Assembly: GCA_009760885.1 (NCBI GenBank)
Contig: CM019721.1
Span: 16,540,196-16,604,195 of the forward strand
Length of the DNA: 64,000 nt
Reading direction: 5' to 3'
From: Achatina immaculata
Lineage: Eukaryota; Mollusca; Gastropoda; Stylommatophora; Achatinidae
The stretch's first letter is position 1, and each line of letters starts with the position of its first letter. Both the position numbers and the translations under genes were made by a program. Shown piece by piece: positions 1-11,727 of the stretch. Under the pieces are notes generated by a model. That model was given only the letters and a program-made list of their open reading frames with translations, ran no database searches and was not told the origin of the DNA.

Positions 1-770
1 TCTCATCAGTGACAATGTGAAATCAATGCAAGAAAAAACAGATAATCTGTCTTCAATAGCTAGTAAAATAGGACTTGAAATTAACTAAGATAAAACAAAA
101 ATAATGAAACTTCTCATTAACCATGAAGGAAAAATATACATAGAAGGAATAGCGGTTGAAGAAGTAAACCAATTTGCTTATCTTGGCAGCTACATAGACC
201 AGGATGGTGACACCAGAAAGGAAGTTAGAACTGGAATTGCAAAAGCAGCACTGACCTTCAAGAATCTTGAAAACATATGGCATTCAAAAGTTATAAGCAC
301 AAACACCAAGTTAAGATTATTCAATTCAAATGTAATATCTACCCTCATTTATTCATGTGAAAGCTGGAAAACAATTAAAGAAACAGACAAGAAATTAGAC
401 TCTTTTGAAAACAAATGCCTAAGGAAAATACTTGGTATAAAGTGGAACAAATTCAAGAACAACGCAGAGATAAGACATATGAGCAAACAACAACCTGTCT
501 CTTGAGTGGTCAGAAAAAGAAGTGGTTTATCTTCAATCAGAGAATCCCCAAATAAGCTATCAAAGTGGAACACAACAGGCTGAAGAAAAAGAGGTGAACC
601 ATGTCAAACTCTAAATAAGGACAATGTTAAGAGAGGCCACTTCAGTGGGCATAACATCCCTTGATGAGGTTGAAAAGCTTGCCAAAAAACAAGAAAACTT
701 GGCGAACTACTATGTGGGCCCTATGTGACATTTAGTGGCACGGGAAGGATGTAAGATACTAAAGTAATAT
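1..770 (+). mobile_element. RTE-C LINE, 3' part, cut by left window edge
   Basis: The frame at 104-505 reads KIYIEGIAVEEVNQFAYLGS, then DQDGDTRKEVRTGIAKAAL and LIYSCESWKTIKETDKKLDS, the region after the catalytic motif of RTE-like reverse transcriptases. Stops and shifts follow 505. The last piece (about 605-750) matches the 3' ends at 42068-42205 and 53767-53897. The rest of the element lies left of the window. Decayed. Confidence 0.8.
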
Positions 771-877
771 TAGCTATGGAATACTGTCACATGTGCAGCT
801 CTCATAAGTAAACAGAAAACATAAAGACAACCAAACTACATAAATCAATGAACATGTTGGTGCGTGGGCGCACACAT

Positions 878-880
<3 letters not shown>

Positions 881-917
<37 letters not shown>
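881..917. repeat. (GA)n microsatellite
   Basis: Run of GA dinucleotides just beyond the RTE-C 3' end. Confidence 0.95.
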
Positions 918-920
<3 letters not shown>

Positions 921-1277
921 TACAGTTAACAAAAAAACAGAAATAAATAAGAAATCATGATAAACAGCTTGTTGTTCACCACATGAACAATTTTATTGTC
1001 ATAGAACATTTTAAAGTAAATGAAACATAAAAAAAAATAACCAATGTTACCTATAACTGAAGAAATGTAAAATTCAAAACAAAAGACAAAATAAAATAAC
1101 AGAATTAGGAAAAAACAATGTTATGTCAAGAATGAAAAAAGTCCAGGCTCTGAAAGTGAAATATCTGATAAAATTAACATAACAATTTTAACGAGAGAGC
1201 ACGCTCTAATATAGAATGTTACATGTTAGCATCAGAAGGAGGGTGAATGTAGTGAAGAAGAGCTCTTAATATCATGT

Positions 1278-1550
1278 ACAAATTTCTATCACTGCCTCAA
1301 GTAATCAAGTAAATTTCTATCATTGCCTCAAGTAATCAAGTAAATTTCTATCACTGCCTCAAGTAATCAAGTAAATTTCTATCACTGCCTCAAGTAATCA
1401 AGTAAATTTCTATCACTGCCTCAAGTAATCAAGTAAATTTCTATCACTGCCTGAAGTATCAAGTACAAATTTCTAATACTGCATGAAGTATAAAGTACAA
1501 ATTTCTATCACTGCCTCAAGTTATCAAGTAAATTTCTCTCAATGCCTCAA
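1278..1550. repeat. 31-bp tandem repeat
   Basis: About eight or nine units of TCAAGTAATCAAGTAAATTT followed by CTATCACTGCC. The left units are nearly identical; the right ones diverge and drop bases. Confidence 0.9.
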
Positions 1551-1552
1551 GT

Positions 1553-1650
1553 TAAAAGACTTGAAGAAAGAAAAACAATGATTGCCTAAGACCTGAAGAA
1601 AGAAAAACAATGATTGTCTAAGACCTGAAGAAAGAAAAGCAATGATAGCA
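1553..1650. repeat. 32-bp tandem repeat, three units
   Basis: Units of the form AAGACCTGAAGAAAGAAAAA plus CAATGATTGTCT, starting near 1556, 1588 and 1620. Directly adjoins the 31-bp array. Confidence 0.85.
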
Positions 1651-4250
1651 TACATTAAAAAAAAAAAGAAAGAGAACAGATGATGAACGAAATGTCACAC
1701 AAATCTGAGCATCAAAATATGAAAAAATATTAAACTAGAACTCAAACAGACTGCAAAAGAAGTTTAAATGAACAAATAAATATTATAAGTTTTAACTAAA
1801 AGATCACAAATTATAATTACTTAATAGAACAATTTAAAGAAATTATCTTTTATATGCAGCATTCAAAAACTATTGATCAAATGACGTTTATTAAGAGATC
1901 CAAAGAAAAATGACAATAAAATAATGTACAACTCACAATGTTGTGTAAAAATGGATCTATAAGTATCCATTACAGGTAATGGATTAAAAAAAAGAATGAT
2001 ATGATAGAAGGACACATATGGGGAAAGAACAAAAAAATGTGTAAAGAGACATAAATTTTTTGGACAAGAAGTTAGAACTTACTGGTCAGGTAACTACAAC
2101 AATCCAGTCTGTGGCTGGTACTTCACAGTACCAGAGAAGCTGACAAGGTCAGCACAGAAATATACACATAAACATATATTTACTCATATGTGGACATCTG
2201 AAAAGCAGAAATACATGCTGCGCTCAGTAGTGTAGCAATAATGCTTCCTCATCTTGCAGGAGCCTTTGACATTTTTGATCAATTCAAACGTTTTTCTTAA
2301 TTCATGTCACTTGGTCAGTTCATAAAAGTTTCAATATATGTTGTGATGATTTTCTCTTTCTCGTAACACATGTCTGCAGAAGAACATTCACAGTGTCTGG
2401 CAACTAAAAGCTGCAACTAATGTGATATGTTCACCAAATGTCTCTACTTTCATGCACAGAAAAATGCACCTAGTTTCTTCCTATGTGCAGTAAAATCTTG
2501 AGATCTGAAAGCTGTGAGTGACTTAACAGAAATGGTTACAAAATCTTTTCCAGGTACTGATGAACATATAAAAAATGTGAGTAAATCTCATTAGATGAAA
2601 ATGTTAAAAAGACTACAGTAAAATACTATTAGCAAGTGGAATGAAAATAGCTTTATCTTTAACTAGTTTTTGCCTTTGAACTCAAAGACTAGCAAGTAGG
2701 AACTGGAGTCCTAGAACAAATGCAAACTACATGTATAAAGAATTCAGCGAGGCAAATCAAAGATGCATTACAGACTATACCTTTATATATGTCATCATAT
2801 ATTAGCAGACATTTATCTGAGTGTTTGCACATACAACTGTACACACAGGAAATGCTCAGTACAACAAAACATACTCATGCTGGCAAAGTTCACTGAAAGA
2901 TCTGTAAACTGACAAAAGGAAAAAAAATAATCATAAAATCCAAGAATTTGATGTTAAGTTACACTTGGATAAGTTGTGCCACAAGAAAGTCATCCTGAAA
3001 TAGGGTCAATGAGCGAGATTAGGAAACATCAGCCACTCACAGAATGATCAGTTCAAGCTGATACATGATATCATGTGATAGCTATTAAAAGAATAACAAT
3101 TGTTGTACATTAACAAAAATAACTAATCTTACACCGGGAGAACAGAAACAGTTGCACTAAACTTTATATAAACTGAACTTTTATTCAAATTATATCATTT
3201 AAGTTCAGCACATAATAAAACTGAAAACTACATTTATAACAGGTAATGAAATAAACAGATTATCTGAAACAGAAGTGGTAGATTTACAAATCTTTACATG
3301 ACTGAAATAACATAAACAGTAGACTACTATATATGCCGCTGCATTTGATATCTGGCAATCTTCTTTGACTTGAAGAAGATAAGTTATTGATGATCATCAG
3401 TTACTTTAAGAGAAGTCACCTTTTAGCATGTACAAAAGCCTGAAGTTATGACATAATGAACAGAAAACTCAACATTTGTTACACAAGTTAAAATGTGACA
3501 TGTCTCATCTCATCATTTTTCATAGCACGTCTTGACTTATTCCGGGTACATTGGATTTAACATATAAAAAGAAAAAAAAATTTTCTCACTATCAGTTTTA
3601 AACACTTTTACTCAGAAAGGAAACATTTAGCAAACATGTTTTAAAAATACATATTTTTATTAAAAAAAAAATTCCCAGTGCCCCATATGTGAAAAAAACA
3701 AGGCAATACAGAAAAAGAAAAACATTACATATGGCTCATATAACTTGTTGTTTCAAGCAAGTGAGGAAAGTCCAATATATTAAGTTTTTTTTTGGCCAAC
3801 GCCCTTATGAATAAAGTGAAACTGATAACCAATGAAGATCTCAAGTGTCAAAACATCAGGCATGTCAGTGTTAAGGAAATCTTAGTAACATTCAATGATA
3901 AATGATGATTTTAGAATTCTAATTTAATACAAGTCAGAGACAACAACAATCATATTAAATTATGTTAATAAAAAAAATTGTTTTCTCTCGGTTGACTTTT
4001 TCCCATAAATATTTAGAAAAATAAAGAAGAAAATAATGTAAGCTTTATTGGTGTTCATATCATGAACATTGTAACACAAAACTTTAGGGACCTCATAAAC
4101 ATAGTCTGGTAAGAGATGAAGGAAAGTGGCAAAGTGAGAACAAATTCACATCTTTACATACTGTAATATCACACAAACAGCTGGATCTGTAACAACAACA
4201 ACAACTTAGCAAAACAAAAATCCCTTCTCTTCATTAGTTTAGCCTGCATC
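1651..4250. other. AT-rich sequence downstream of the host gene, no gene recognised
   Basis: Stops are frequent in all frames; no protein, RNA or transposon homology could be seen. It probably contains the distal 3' UTR and intergenic DNA. Confidence 0.6.
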
Positions 4251-4256
4251 TTTATT
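4251..4256 (-). promoter_or_regulatory. Candidate polyadenylation signal AATAAA of the host gene
   Basis: TTTATT on the plus strand, AATAAA on the minus, about 140 bp downstream of the host stop codon. The region is AT-rich and other matches exist (for example near 4042), so the site actually used is unknown. Confidence 0.3.
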
Positions 4257-4394
4257 TCAATTTCATGCGTTCGCAGAAAGACTTTCCTTTCACACAGAAT
4301 TCTAAATATAGAAAATAAAACACCAAAACTATTTTATAATCAACTTTCAGTTAGGTGGAAACAGCTATTACCAACCTTGATGTGTCCATGCTTT

Positions 4395-4703
4395 TTACTG
4401 CTGGGCATTTTGTGTCTTCCTAAATCTGGGTGGTAAGTTCTTGTTGAATTCCTCTCTATTTCTGTTTCCATGATGTTGTCTACTTTCATTTCTATGGTAT
4501 TGATTTCCCCTTCTGTTTCCCTGCTGATATTGCTGTTTATTTTTTCTTCTATATCCACCTCTTTTTTCAAAGTACTGATTTTCATCTGTCTTTGAGCCAT
4601 AGTCCTCTTCTATCTCTGTGACATCTACCACAACATCTGCTGCTTGATCTGTATTTTCATTCACCGTGGCTTTGTTCTCATAGCTTGCTCTTGTGTCTTG
4701 TTT
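4395..4703 (-). CDS. Host gene terminal exon: acidic segment and Arg/Gly/Asn/Gln-rich tail, stop codon
   Basis: 309 bp including TAA. The acceptor is TATTTTTGACAG|AAACAA, phase 0. It encodes 102 residues: KQDTRASYENKATVNENTDQ, an acidic stretch (DVVVDVTEIEEDYG), then RGGYRRKNKQQYQQGNRRGN and NLPPRFRKTQNAQQ. The basic low-complexity tail resembles RNA-binding RGG/RG regions; function is inferred from composition only. The 3' UTR follows toward lower coordinates. Confidence 0.85.
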   Translation of the reverse strand, partial: KQDTRASYENKATVNENTDQAADVVVDVTEIEEDYGSKTDENQYFEKRGGYRRKNKQQYQQGNRRGNQYHRNESRQHHGNRNREEFNKNLPPRFRKTQNAQQ

Positions 4704-4945
4704 CTGTCAAAAATAAAATATTACCATATGGAGTAACAGATATGTTTCATCTTAACATTAACTGTATCAACCTCCCCCCCCTCAGATTGCATTTATTTTT
4801 CAACATATATTTGTCACTTAATTTAGTAAAAAAAGCAACTTATTTTCAGTTTTTGAAATGTATCATTTGTTTAAAAAAGTATATCTTCAAAGTATGTCTC
4901 TTACATCTTACGAAATGCATAAAATTATAACACTGAAGTGGTGGG

Positions 4946-6392
4946 AAAATACAGCAGGTGATATTTAGGTCTCAGATTCTACTATCAGTGAGAAAACACA
5001 CTAAGTGCCATCTTTAGGTCTCAGATTCTACTATCAGTGAGAAAATACAGCAGTTGCCATCTTTAGGTCTCAGATTCTATTTTTAGTGAGAAAATACAGT
5101 AGGTGCCACCTTTAAGTCTCAGATTCTACTATCAGTGAGAAAACACACTAAGTGTCATCTTTAGGTCTCAGATTCTACTATCAGTGAGAAAACACAGTAA
5201 GTGCCAACTTTAGGTCTCAGATTCTACTATCAGTGAGAAAATACAGCAGGTGCCATCTTTAGGTCTCAGATTCTGCTATCAGTGAGAAAATACAGCAGGT
5301 GCCATCTTTAGGTCTCAGTTTCTGCTATCAGTGAGAAAATATAGCAGGTGCCATCTTTAGGTCTCAGATTCTACTATCAGTGAGAAAACACAGTAAGTGC
5401 CACCTTTAGGTCTCAGATTCTACTATCAGTGAGAAAACACAGTATGTGCCACCTTTAGGTCTCAGATTCTACTATTAATGAGAAAACACAGTAAGTGCCA
5501 CTTTAGGTCTCAGATTCTACTATTAGTGAGAAAACACAGTAGGTGTTATCTTTAGGTCTCAGATTCTACTATTAGTGAGAAAATACAGCAGGTGCCATCT
5601 TTAGGTCTCAGATTCTACTATCAGTGAGAAAACACAGTAAGTGCCATCTTTAGGTCTCTGATTCTACTATCAGTGAGAAAACACAGTAAGTGCCACCTTT
5701 AGGTCTCAGATTCTACTATCAGTGAGAAAACACAGTAGGTGCCACCTTTAGGTCTCAGATTCTACTATTAGTGAGAAAATACAGCAGGTGCCATCTTTAG
5801 GTCTCAGATCCTACTATCAGTGAGAAAACACAGTAAGTGCCACCTTTAGGTCTCAGATTCTACTGTTAGTGAGAAAACACACTAAGTGCCATCTTTAGGT
5901 ATCAGATTCTACTATCAGTGAGAAAACACACTAAGTGCCACCTTTAGGTCTCAGATTCTACTATTAGTGAGAAAATACAGCAGGTGCCACCTTTAGGTCT
6001 CAGATTCTACTATTAGTGAGAAAACACAGCAGGTGCCATCTTTAGGTCTCAGATTCTACTATCAGTGAGAAAACACAGTAAGTGCCATCTTTAGGTCTCA
6101 GATTCTACTATTAGTGAGAAAACACAGTAAGTGCCATCTTTAGGTATCAGATTCTACTATCAGTGAGAAAACACACTAAGTGCCACCTTTAGGTCTCAGA
6201 TTCTACTATTAGTGAGAAAATACAGCAGGTGCCACCTTTAGGTCTCAGATTCTACTATTAGTGAGAAAACACAGCAGGTGCCATCTTTAGGTCTCAGATT
6301 CTACTATCAGTGAGAAAACACAGTAAGTGCCATCTTTAGGTCTCAGATTCTACTATTAGTGAGAAAACACAGTAGGTGCCATCTTTAGGTCT
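4946..6392. repeat. 49-bp minisatellite, about 29 units
   Basis: Unit begins TTTAGGTCTCAGATTCTACT and continues ATCAGTGAGAAAACACA, then TAAGTGCCATC-like variants. The first starts are at 4964 and 5013, 49 bp apart. Variants ATC/ATT and CAGTAA/CAGCAGG/CACTAA recur in blocks, so parts look secondarily duplicated. It lies in the last intron of the host gene. Confidence 0.97.
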
Positions 6393-6484
6393 AACAACAA
6401 AAACTGTGTTGGTTTTGTCATGAACACTTGATAACATTGCTGTTGGAAGAACTGTAATCTCTAAACATTCGGTTCATCTTTGTG

Positions 6485-7911
6485 GTAGATAGAGATATAT
6501 GGTGCAGTTTTATAAGGTGGCAGAGGGAGTAAGTGAGAAAAAAATGAATAGAAAGTATGAGAGTAAGATGAGAATGTATAAATGAAAAACATACAACATC
6601 CAATATTTTGCCATGAGCCTTTTTCGAGGATTACATACACAAACAAGGTAAAACATATAACTAAACAAAAAAACTTATCTTAGTGGCATTCTCCTATGTA
6701 GGAAACACAAGAATGCGTGTCACATAGATGAGGCATGGAGACCACGGGTGTCACAAAAGGATAGTGGATGAAGCCAATCAGAAATCAGCTATCGAAAGAC
6801 GATAGGTGGGGTGGGGGGAAAGGGAAGGGCAATAGACACATGTAGGCTGCTATAAAAGCAGGTGTCGAGGGTAGGGGGAGCGGTGAGACAATGAATGAAG
6901 AACAAACAAAAGGGGCCATAAACACCTGTAACGCGCTAGAGACAAAAACTGCGATGGAGAGAGGCAAGGGAAGCAGGGAGATAATATGAAGCTGGTGAAT
7001 GAAGGACAAGACCTGAGGGGCAATAAACACCTATAGGGCACCAGAGAAGAAGAGAAGGTGGCTAGGAGAAAGAAACAAGAAAGTAGAGTATAAATCGCAG
7101 AGAAAAAGTGGAAAACTAAAGAAGTTAAAGGAAGCTGAAGACATTGTTAATTCCAGCTGGGTGGAGACAGCCAGCCTGGAAAATAAGGCGCTGTTCTCGG
7201 ATCCTCTGAGACTGGAGATCAACATCTTAATGAAATTTCTAAGAGGGCTTGGGCACCCATGGCTAAACATTTTTGCCTTGGCAACCACAGGGGAAAACAG
7301 GATATTTCTGTTAGTGCGATCCGCTCTTGTTCTGCTGATGTATGATCTCAGAGGGTTCTATAGGTGTTTACTGCCCCTCTGGGTATTGTCCTTCATTCAC
7401 CAGCTTCATGTTATCTCCCTGCTTCCCTTGCCTCGCCCCACCACGAATTTTGTCTCTAGTGCCTTACAGGTGTTTATGGCCCCTTCTGTTCTTCATTCAT
7501 TATCCCCTCCCCCTCCCCCCCAACACCTGCTTTTCTAGCAGCCTACACGTGTCTATTGCCCTTTCCACCCTTCCCCCCACCCCACCTATCATCTTTTGAT
7601 AAGTGATTTCTGATTGGCTTTGTCTGCTATCCTTTGTGGTGCCCGTGGTCTCTATGCTTCATCTATGTGACACGCATTCTTGTGTTTCCTACACAAGAGG
7701 ATGCCACTAAGATAAGTTTTTCATTTTCTGTCAGTTACATGTCATGTTTGTTTGTGTATGTAATTTTCAAAAATGTCTCATGCCAAAATATTGGATGTTT
7801 ATGTTTTTCATTTATATATTCTCATCTTACTCTCAAACTTTCTATTCATTTTTTCTCACTTACTCACTCCCTCTGCCGCCTTGTAAAACTGTACCATACC
7901 CCTCTATCTAC
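6485..7911. mobile_element. Large inverted-repeat element, Penelope-related ends
   Basis: The left arm (about 6485-7045) and right arm (about 7347-7911) are inverted copies with moderate divergence, separated by about 300 bp. The arms contain GCCATGAGCC followed by an ACATACA-type motif, shared with the Penelope-like ends at 49150 and 61922. The outer ends carry GGTAGATAGAG. Open frames of 60-125 residues in the arms (such as 7161-7538) look incidental. Inverted terminal copies are known for Penelope-like elements; this one seems to have lost its coding centre. Confidence 0.6.
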
Positions 7912-8055
7912 CTTTATTATTTGAACCAGTTTAAATGCAGTCGACACCCTTTTATCTGCTCTTCTTTGTGCTATAACCCATAGATATTGTTTTCTAGCAT
8001 TATCAGAATTCTCCATAAATGTCCTATGCTCCCTACCACACATAAACAATTCATA
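7912..8055 (-). CDS. Host gene exon 15
   Basis: 144 bp, phase 0 to 0, fitting both neighbours. The acceptor is CATGCCTGAACAG|TATGAA and the donor AAG|GTAGAT. It encodes YELFMCGREHRTFMENSDNA, then RKQYLWVIAQRRADKRVSTA and FKLVQIIK. The donor GT lies at the very edge of a large inverted-repeat element (6485-7911). Because the exon also touches that repeat I considered it part of the repeat, but the splice signals, phase and protein-like composition favour an exon. Confidence 0.68.
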
Positions 8056-8410
8056 CTGTTCAGGCATGAAGAGAAGGTGATCAGGTAAACTACATTCACT
8101 TTTTAATAATTGATGAACAACTCTTGCAACTTATAAATAAGATATTGATGAATAAACATGTAACAGAGACTAGGAGAATGCGTGCAGTAAACCGGCACTG
8201 TTATGTTGTGTCCAAAATTTCATAACTTTTAAAAGACAGAACCAAATGCTATTTTATCTGCTTTAAATCTGCTTTGTTGAGTATATTTTCAGATGTATAA
8301 AGACAATAAAATGAAGTATTTAAATTATCCATTTATCAGACTGTGAGAAAACATTTCAGGTAGTTGCTTGTATGTCTAAATGTGAAACCGAGAAAGTTTA
8401 AAATATTTGA

Positions 8411-8503
8411 CTGTGTGTGTGAGAGAGAGAGTGAATGAGTGAGAGAGAGAGAGGGGGGGGGGGGAGGGAGAGAGAGAGACAGCGAGAGAGAGAGAGAGAA
8501 AGA
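8411..8503. repeat. GA/G-rich microsatellite
   Basis: Interrupted (GA)n with a poly-G run at about 8453-8464, in the intron just after host exon 14. Confidence 0.95.
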
Positions 8504-8544
8504 ATGTTTAAAATATCTGACTGCATGTACATTACCAGACATAC

Positions 8545-8802
8545 CTTATTCTCTTCATAAACTGTCTCTATGGTTTTATGATCTTTGTCAAATTTCTCCT
8601 TCAAGGTACTGAAAACTTTGAATAGTTCTTGCCCATTCGACCACTTTCTTGAAGTCAAAAAACTTCTCAAAGCATTTTCAAAATCTTGAAGATCTTTCAA
8701 TAACTTTGATGTTTCAAGCTCTATATCCTTATAGACTTGTGAATTTTCCACTACTCTATATGTAGAGATAAAGCGCTTGATCTCCTGGTATTTGGGGTGA
8801 AT
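8545..8802 (-). CDS. Host gene exon 14: helical/coiled segment
   Basis: 258 bp, phase 0 to 0. The acceptor is CTTGTCTAG|ATTCAC and the donor AAG|GTATGTC. It encodes IHPKYQEIKRFISTYRVVEN, then ELETSKLLKDLQDFENALRS and KVFSTLKEKFDKDHKTIE, ending YEENK. Heptad-like spacing suggests a coiled coil. A GA-rich microsatellite begins 42 bp downstream of the donor. Confidence 0.87.
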
Positions 8803-9171
8803 CTAGACAAGATTATAAAGTTCAGGAAAGTGAAAAAAAACCAAAAATATAATATCAGCATACATGACAAATGCTGATGTCTCATGCTATTATAACAGGC
8901 CATTTAATATAATAAATGCTACAAGCACCACTTGTAAATAATGTAATTAGTTATTGGGAGACCTTTCTTTCAAATACCATTTTCTCATAACAAAAGAGAA
9001 AACTAATATGAATAAACTAAAATGATGAAGGTATTTTAGAAGTCACAAAATATGACATCTGTACAAAATAACGGATAAATTAAACACTACTTCACCTAAA
9101 GAATAAATAAACCAACTCATCTTAGACTGTCACAGATAACTTACAATTTATTAAAATAAAATCCCTAAAAT
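8803..9171. other. Intron sequence, nothing recognised
   Basis: AT-rich intron sequence between host exon 14 and an RTE-A insertion; no frame or repeat stood out. Confidence 0.6.
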
Positions 9172-9696
9172 CATCATCATCATCAGGTGCTGTGCCGACT
9201 GGCGTTGCCTATTATGCTTCTCCAGAGTACCCGATCCTTCATGCAGGCCATCAGTTCAGTTGGTGATCTCTCACACCATCCTGTCAGACTGTCCAGTATT
9301 ATTTCTCTTGGTCTTCCTCTTGATCTTCTTCCTTCTATTTTTCCTGTTGTTATAATATTTTCAATGCCCCCTCTTCTCATTGCATGTCCTATGAAAGTAC
9401 ATTGTCTCTCTCTTATCTTTCTGACAAGGTTTTTTGTCTCTCCAGCTCTTCTCATACATTCTTCATTAGTTATTTTTGCTGTCCAGGGGATTCGCAACAT
9501 TCTTCTAATAAACCACATTTCTGCTGCTTCCAATGATTTTTGTGCAGACTTGCCTATTGTCCATGATTCACTTCCATATAACAAGATAGGTTCAATATAG
9601 CATTTTAGGACTCGTTTTCTAACATTCATTGATAAAGATGTGTTAGCTAATATGTTTCTCATTCTCTGAAATGCAGTCTTTGCTTGGCCTATTCTG
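9172..9696 (-). mobile_element. RTE-A LINE 3' fragment with 10-bp TSD
   Basis: The 3' end of RTE-A with (ATG)n tail, flanked by TCCCTAAAAT at 9162-9171 and 9697-9706. The frame (9183-9758) reads IGQAKTAFQRMRNIL, LYGSESWTIGKSAQKSLEAA and GRRSRGRPREIILDSLTGWC, the C-terminal region after the reverse transcriptase. Almost undamaged, so fairly recent, but a 5'-truncated dead copy. Inserted in a host intron. Confidence 0.9.
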
Positions 9697-10020
9697 TCCC
9701 TAAAATACCCACAGAAAAATATGCAACACAAAACCTTACCTAAAACTCTTATACACAAAATCTGTCATGTCAAAGTTCTGAAAATTAACTTAAAGGTAAA
9801 ATGCTTAGAAAACAAAACTAATTTTTTTAACATTCTGATAGTTAACATTGCTTATGAAAATGTTAGTAACTCATAAAAAAAAATAACATTAAAAGAAATA
9901 TAAATAAAAAAAACAGTTCCTGAAATTCATTACCTTTCCCTGTGAAATTCTTTTCTCACCAAAGAATAACATCAAGCACTCTAGAGATTAATACTACTGA
10001 AAACCTCAAGGAATAAAAGG

Positions 10021-10167
10021 ATCTAATGCTTGCAAACAGCAGTGTTCTCTTACTCTCATCTGTGAAAGAATCTAATGCTTGCAAACAGCAGTGTTCTCTT
10101 ACTCTCATCCGTGAAAGAATCTAATGCTTGCAAACAGCAGTGTTCTCTTACACTCATCTGTGAAATA
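10021..10167. repeat. 49-bp tandem repeat, three units
   Basis: Unit begins ATCTAATGCTTGCAAACAGC and continues AGTGTTCTCTTACTCTCATC, with starts at 10021, 10070 and 10119. Unrelated in sequence to the 49-bp array at 5-6.4 kb. Confidence 0.92.
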
Positions 10168-10177
10168 ATGGAGGTTC

Positions 10178-10640
10178 ATAATCATCATCATCAGGTGCCA
10201 GGCCGACTGGCGTTGGCTATTATGCTTCTCCAGAGTACACGATCCTTTGTGCAGGCCATTAGTTCAGTGGGTGATCTCACATCATCTCATTAGACTGTCC
10301 AGTATCATTTCTCTCAGTCTTCCCCTGGCTCTTCTTCCTTCTATTTTTCCTGTTGTTATAATATTTTCTATGCCCCCTCTTCTCATTGCATGTAAGTACA
10401 TTGTCTCTCTCTTATTTTTTTGACAAGATTCTTTTGTCTCTCCAGCTCTTCTCATATATTCTCCATTAGTTATTTTTGCTGTCCAGGGAATTCGCAACAT
10501 TCTTCTAATAAACCACATTTCTGCTGCTTCCAAAGATTTTTGTGCAGACCTGCCTATTGTCCATGATTCACTTCTATATAACAAGATAGGTTCAATATAG
10601 CATTTTAGGATTCGTTTCCTAACATTCATTGATAAGGAGG
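10178..10640 (-). mobile_element. RTE-A LINE 3' fragment, deleted
   Basis: Same 3' end as the 9.2-kb copy, starting with the ATC-repeat tail at about 10178. It carries small deletions (in the RERQCTFIGHAMRR and 3'-most parts) and reads SMNVRKRILKCYIEPILLY through GRRARGRLREMILDSL. No clear TSD found. More decayed than its neighbour. Confidence 0.85.
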
Positions 10641-10641
10641 C

Positions 10642-11040
10642 TACAACTGCCAGATAAGCTTCAAGACTTAAATTATGGGGAGAGAGGCAAAAAGTTTTTG
10701 AATGCAGCACTTATCACCAAAGATTTTTGTGAAAGAGGTAATAATGAAGGGCAGCAGCAACAATCAGAACTTTGCAGAAAGTCAAGCTGTGTACAGTCAG
10801 TGCACCATTGGCACCATCACCAAACATACACTACGAATAACACTGAGGTTAAAGGCCAAGCACATATTCAAGTACCTCAAGACCCTTCCTACACTTTCTC
10901 AACTTCTAACCAAGTTGCTGACCAAGACCAGGGACCCAACACTATTTCCCAGAGTATTTATGACACTACCCATAATTCTGTTGCACCTTCATGAATATTA
11001 CATGTGATGCAATATAGAAATGCCCTCTGATTTCTATTTC
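10642..11040 (+). other. Unassigned open region between RTE-A fragment and host exon 13
   Basis: A 121-codon frame (10629-10994) reads RKSSCVQSVHHWHHHQTYTT and PQDPSYTFSTSNQVADQDQG; another plus frame is open too. Composition is Gln/His/Thr-rich with no motif I know. It could be a fragment of an unrecognised element or chance. Confidence 0.3.
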
Positions 11041-11227
11041 TAAAAGAAATAAAATACGCTGCTATGAATTATTAGCACTTCACTGGGTGATCAGTTTGTA
11101 TTGGAAGTTTCAGCATATTGTGAAAATGTGAAATTATATTATAAGACTTAATTTAGTAGAACTTTTGCAAACACACGTAGGCAGACACACACACAAAAGA
11201 AAATTATATATTTGTGGAGTTTCAAAC

Positions 11228-11328
11228 CTGTGAAAACTGCTCTTTGAATGCTTTAAAATCCTGAAAATTTTTCAAATGGCTGCTGCCCTGATAATGTGCA
11301 AAGCTTGTCTGTTGACTGGTTTTGCCAT
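11228..11328 (-). CDS. Host gene exon 13: second half of C2/H2 finger-like motif
   Basis: 101 bp. The acceptor is GTTTCTTAG|ATGGCA and the donor CAG|GTTTGA. Two leading bases complete Asp with the previous exon. It encodes DGKTSQQTSFAHYQGSSHLK, then NFQDFKAFKEQFSQ. The H-x5-H (HYQGSSH) about 26 residues after the second Cys resembles the histidine pair of a U1/matrin-type finger, but the loop is longer than usual. Phase 0 at its end. Confidence 0.85.
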
Positions 11329-11727
11329 CTAAGAAACATATAACAGATACTTAATTATGGAAGAGTAATGTTAGTGTTAAAATATATTCTGAAATATGAA
11401 GAAGCATGAACTAATGTCTGTCACATTCATTCTGTCTCATCAGATACCTTGTATTTTAGAAGTAACCAAACTGTGACTACCAAAACTTATTTCCCATTAT
11501 GTTTTTTTTTTTTTAAACTTGAACTACTTTTTAGTTTTGTTCTTCAAGCACTTTCAGATGCCATCTTTAATTTGTATCCCAGACATGTTTAACATGTTTT
11601 TCTATTCTAATTCCTCACACTGGGCACTCCTGTAGCGGGTACTTTTGTGAGTTACACATGTGAACATATCTGCAGAGTCCATTCTGAACTGACTGAAATG
11701 TTTGCGTGCAAGTGCTAAGGATGATCA

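Noticed and set aside
4946..6392. Regularly spaced repeat that could suggest a CRISPR array
   Set aside because: The whole unit is repeated with no unique spacers, and the setting is an animal intron.
7161..7538. 125-codon plus frame inside the inverted-repeat element
   Set aside because: It runs from the spacer into one arm, the arm part has no protein-like conservation with its inverted partner, and no motif is seen.
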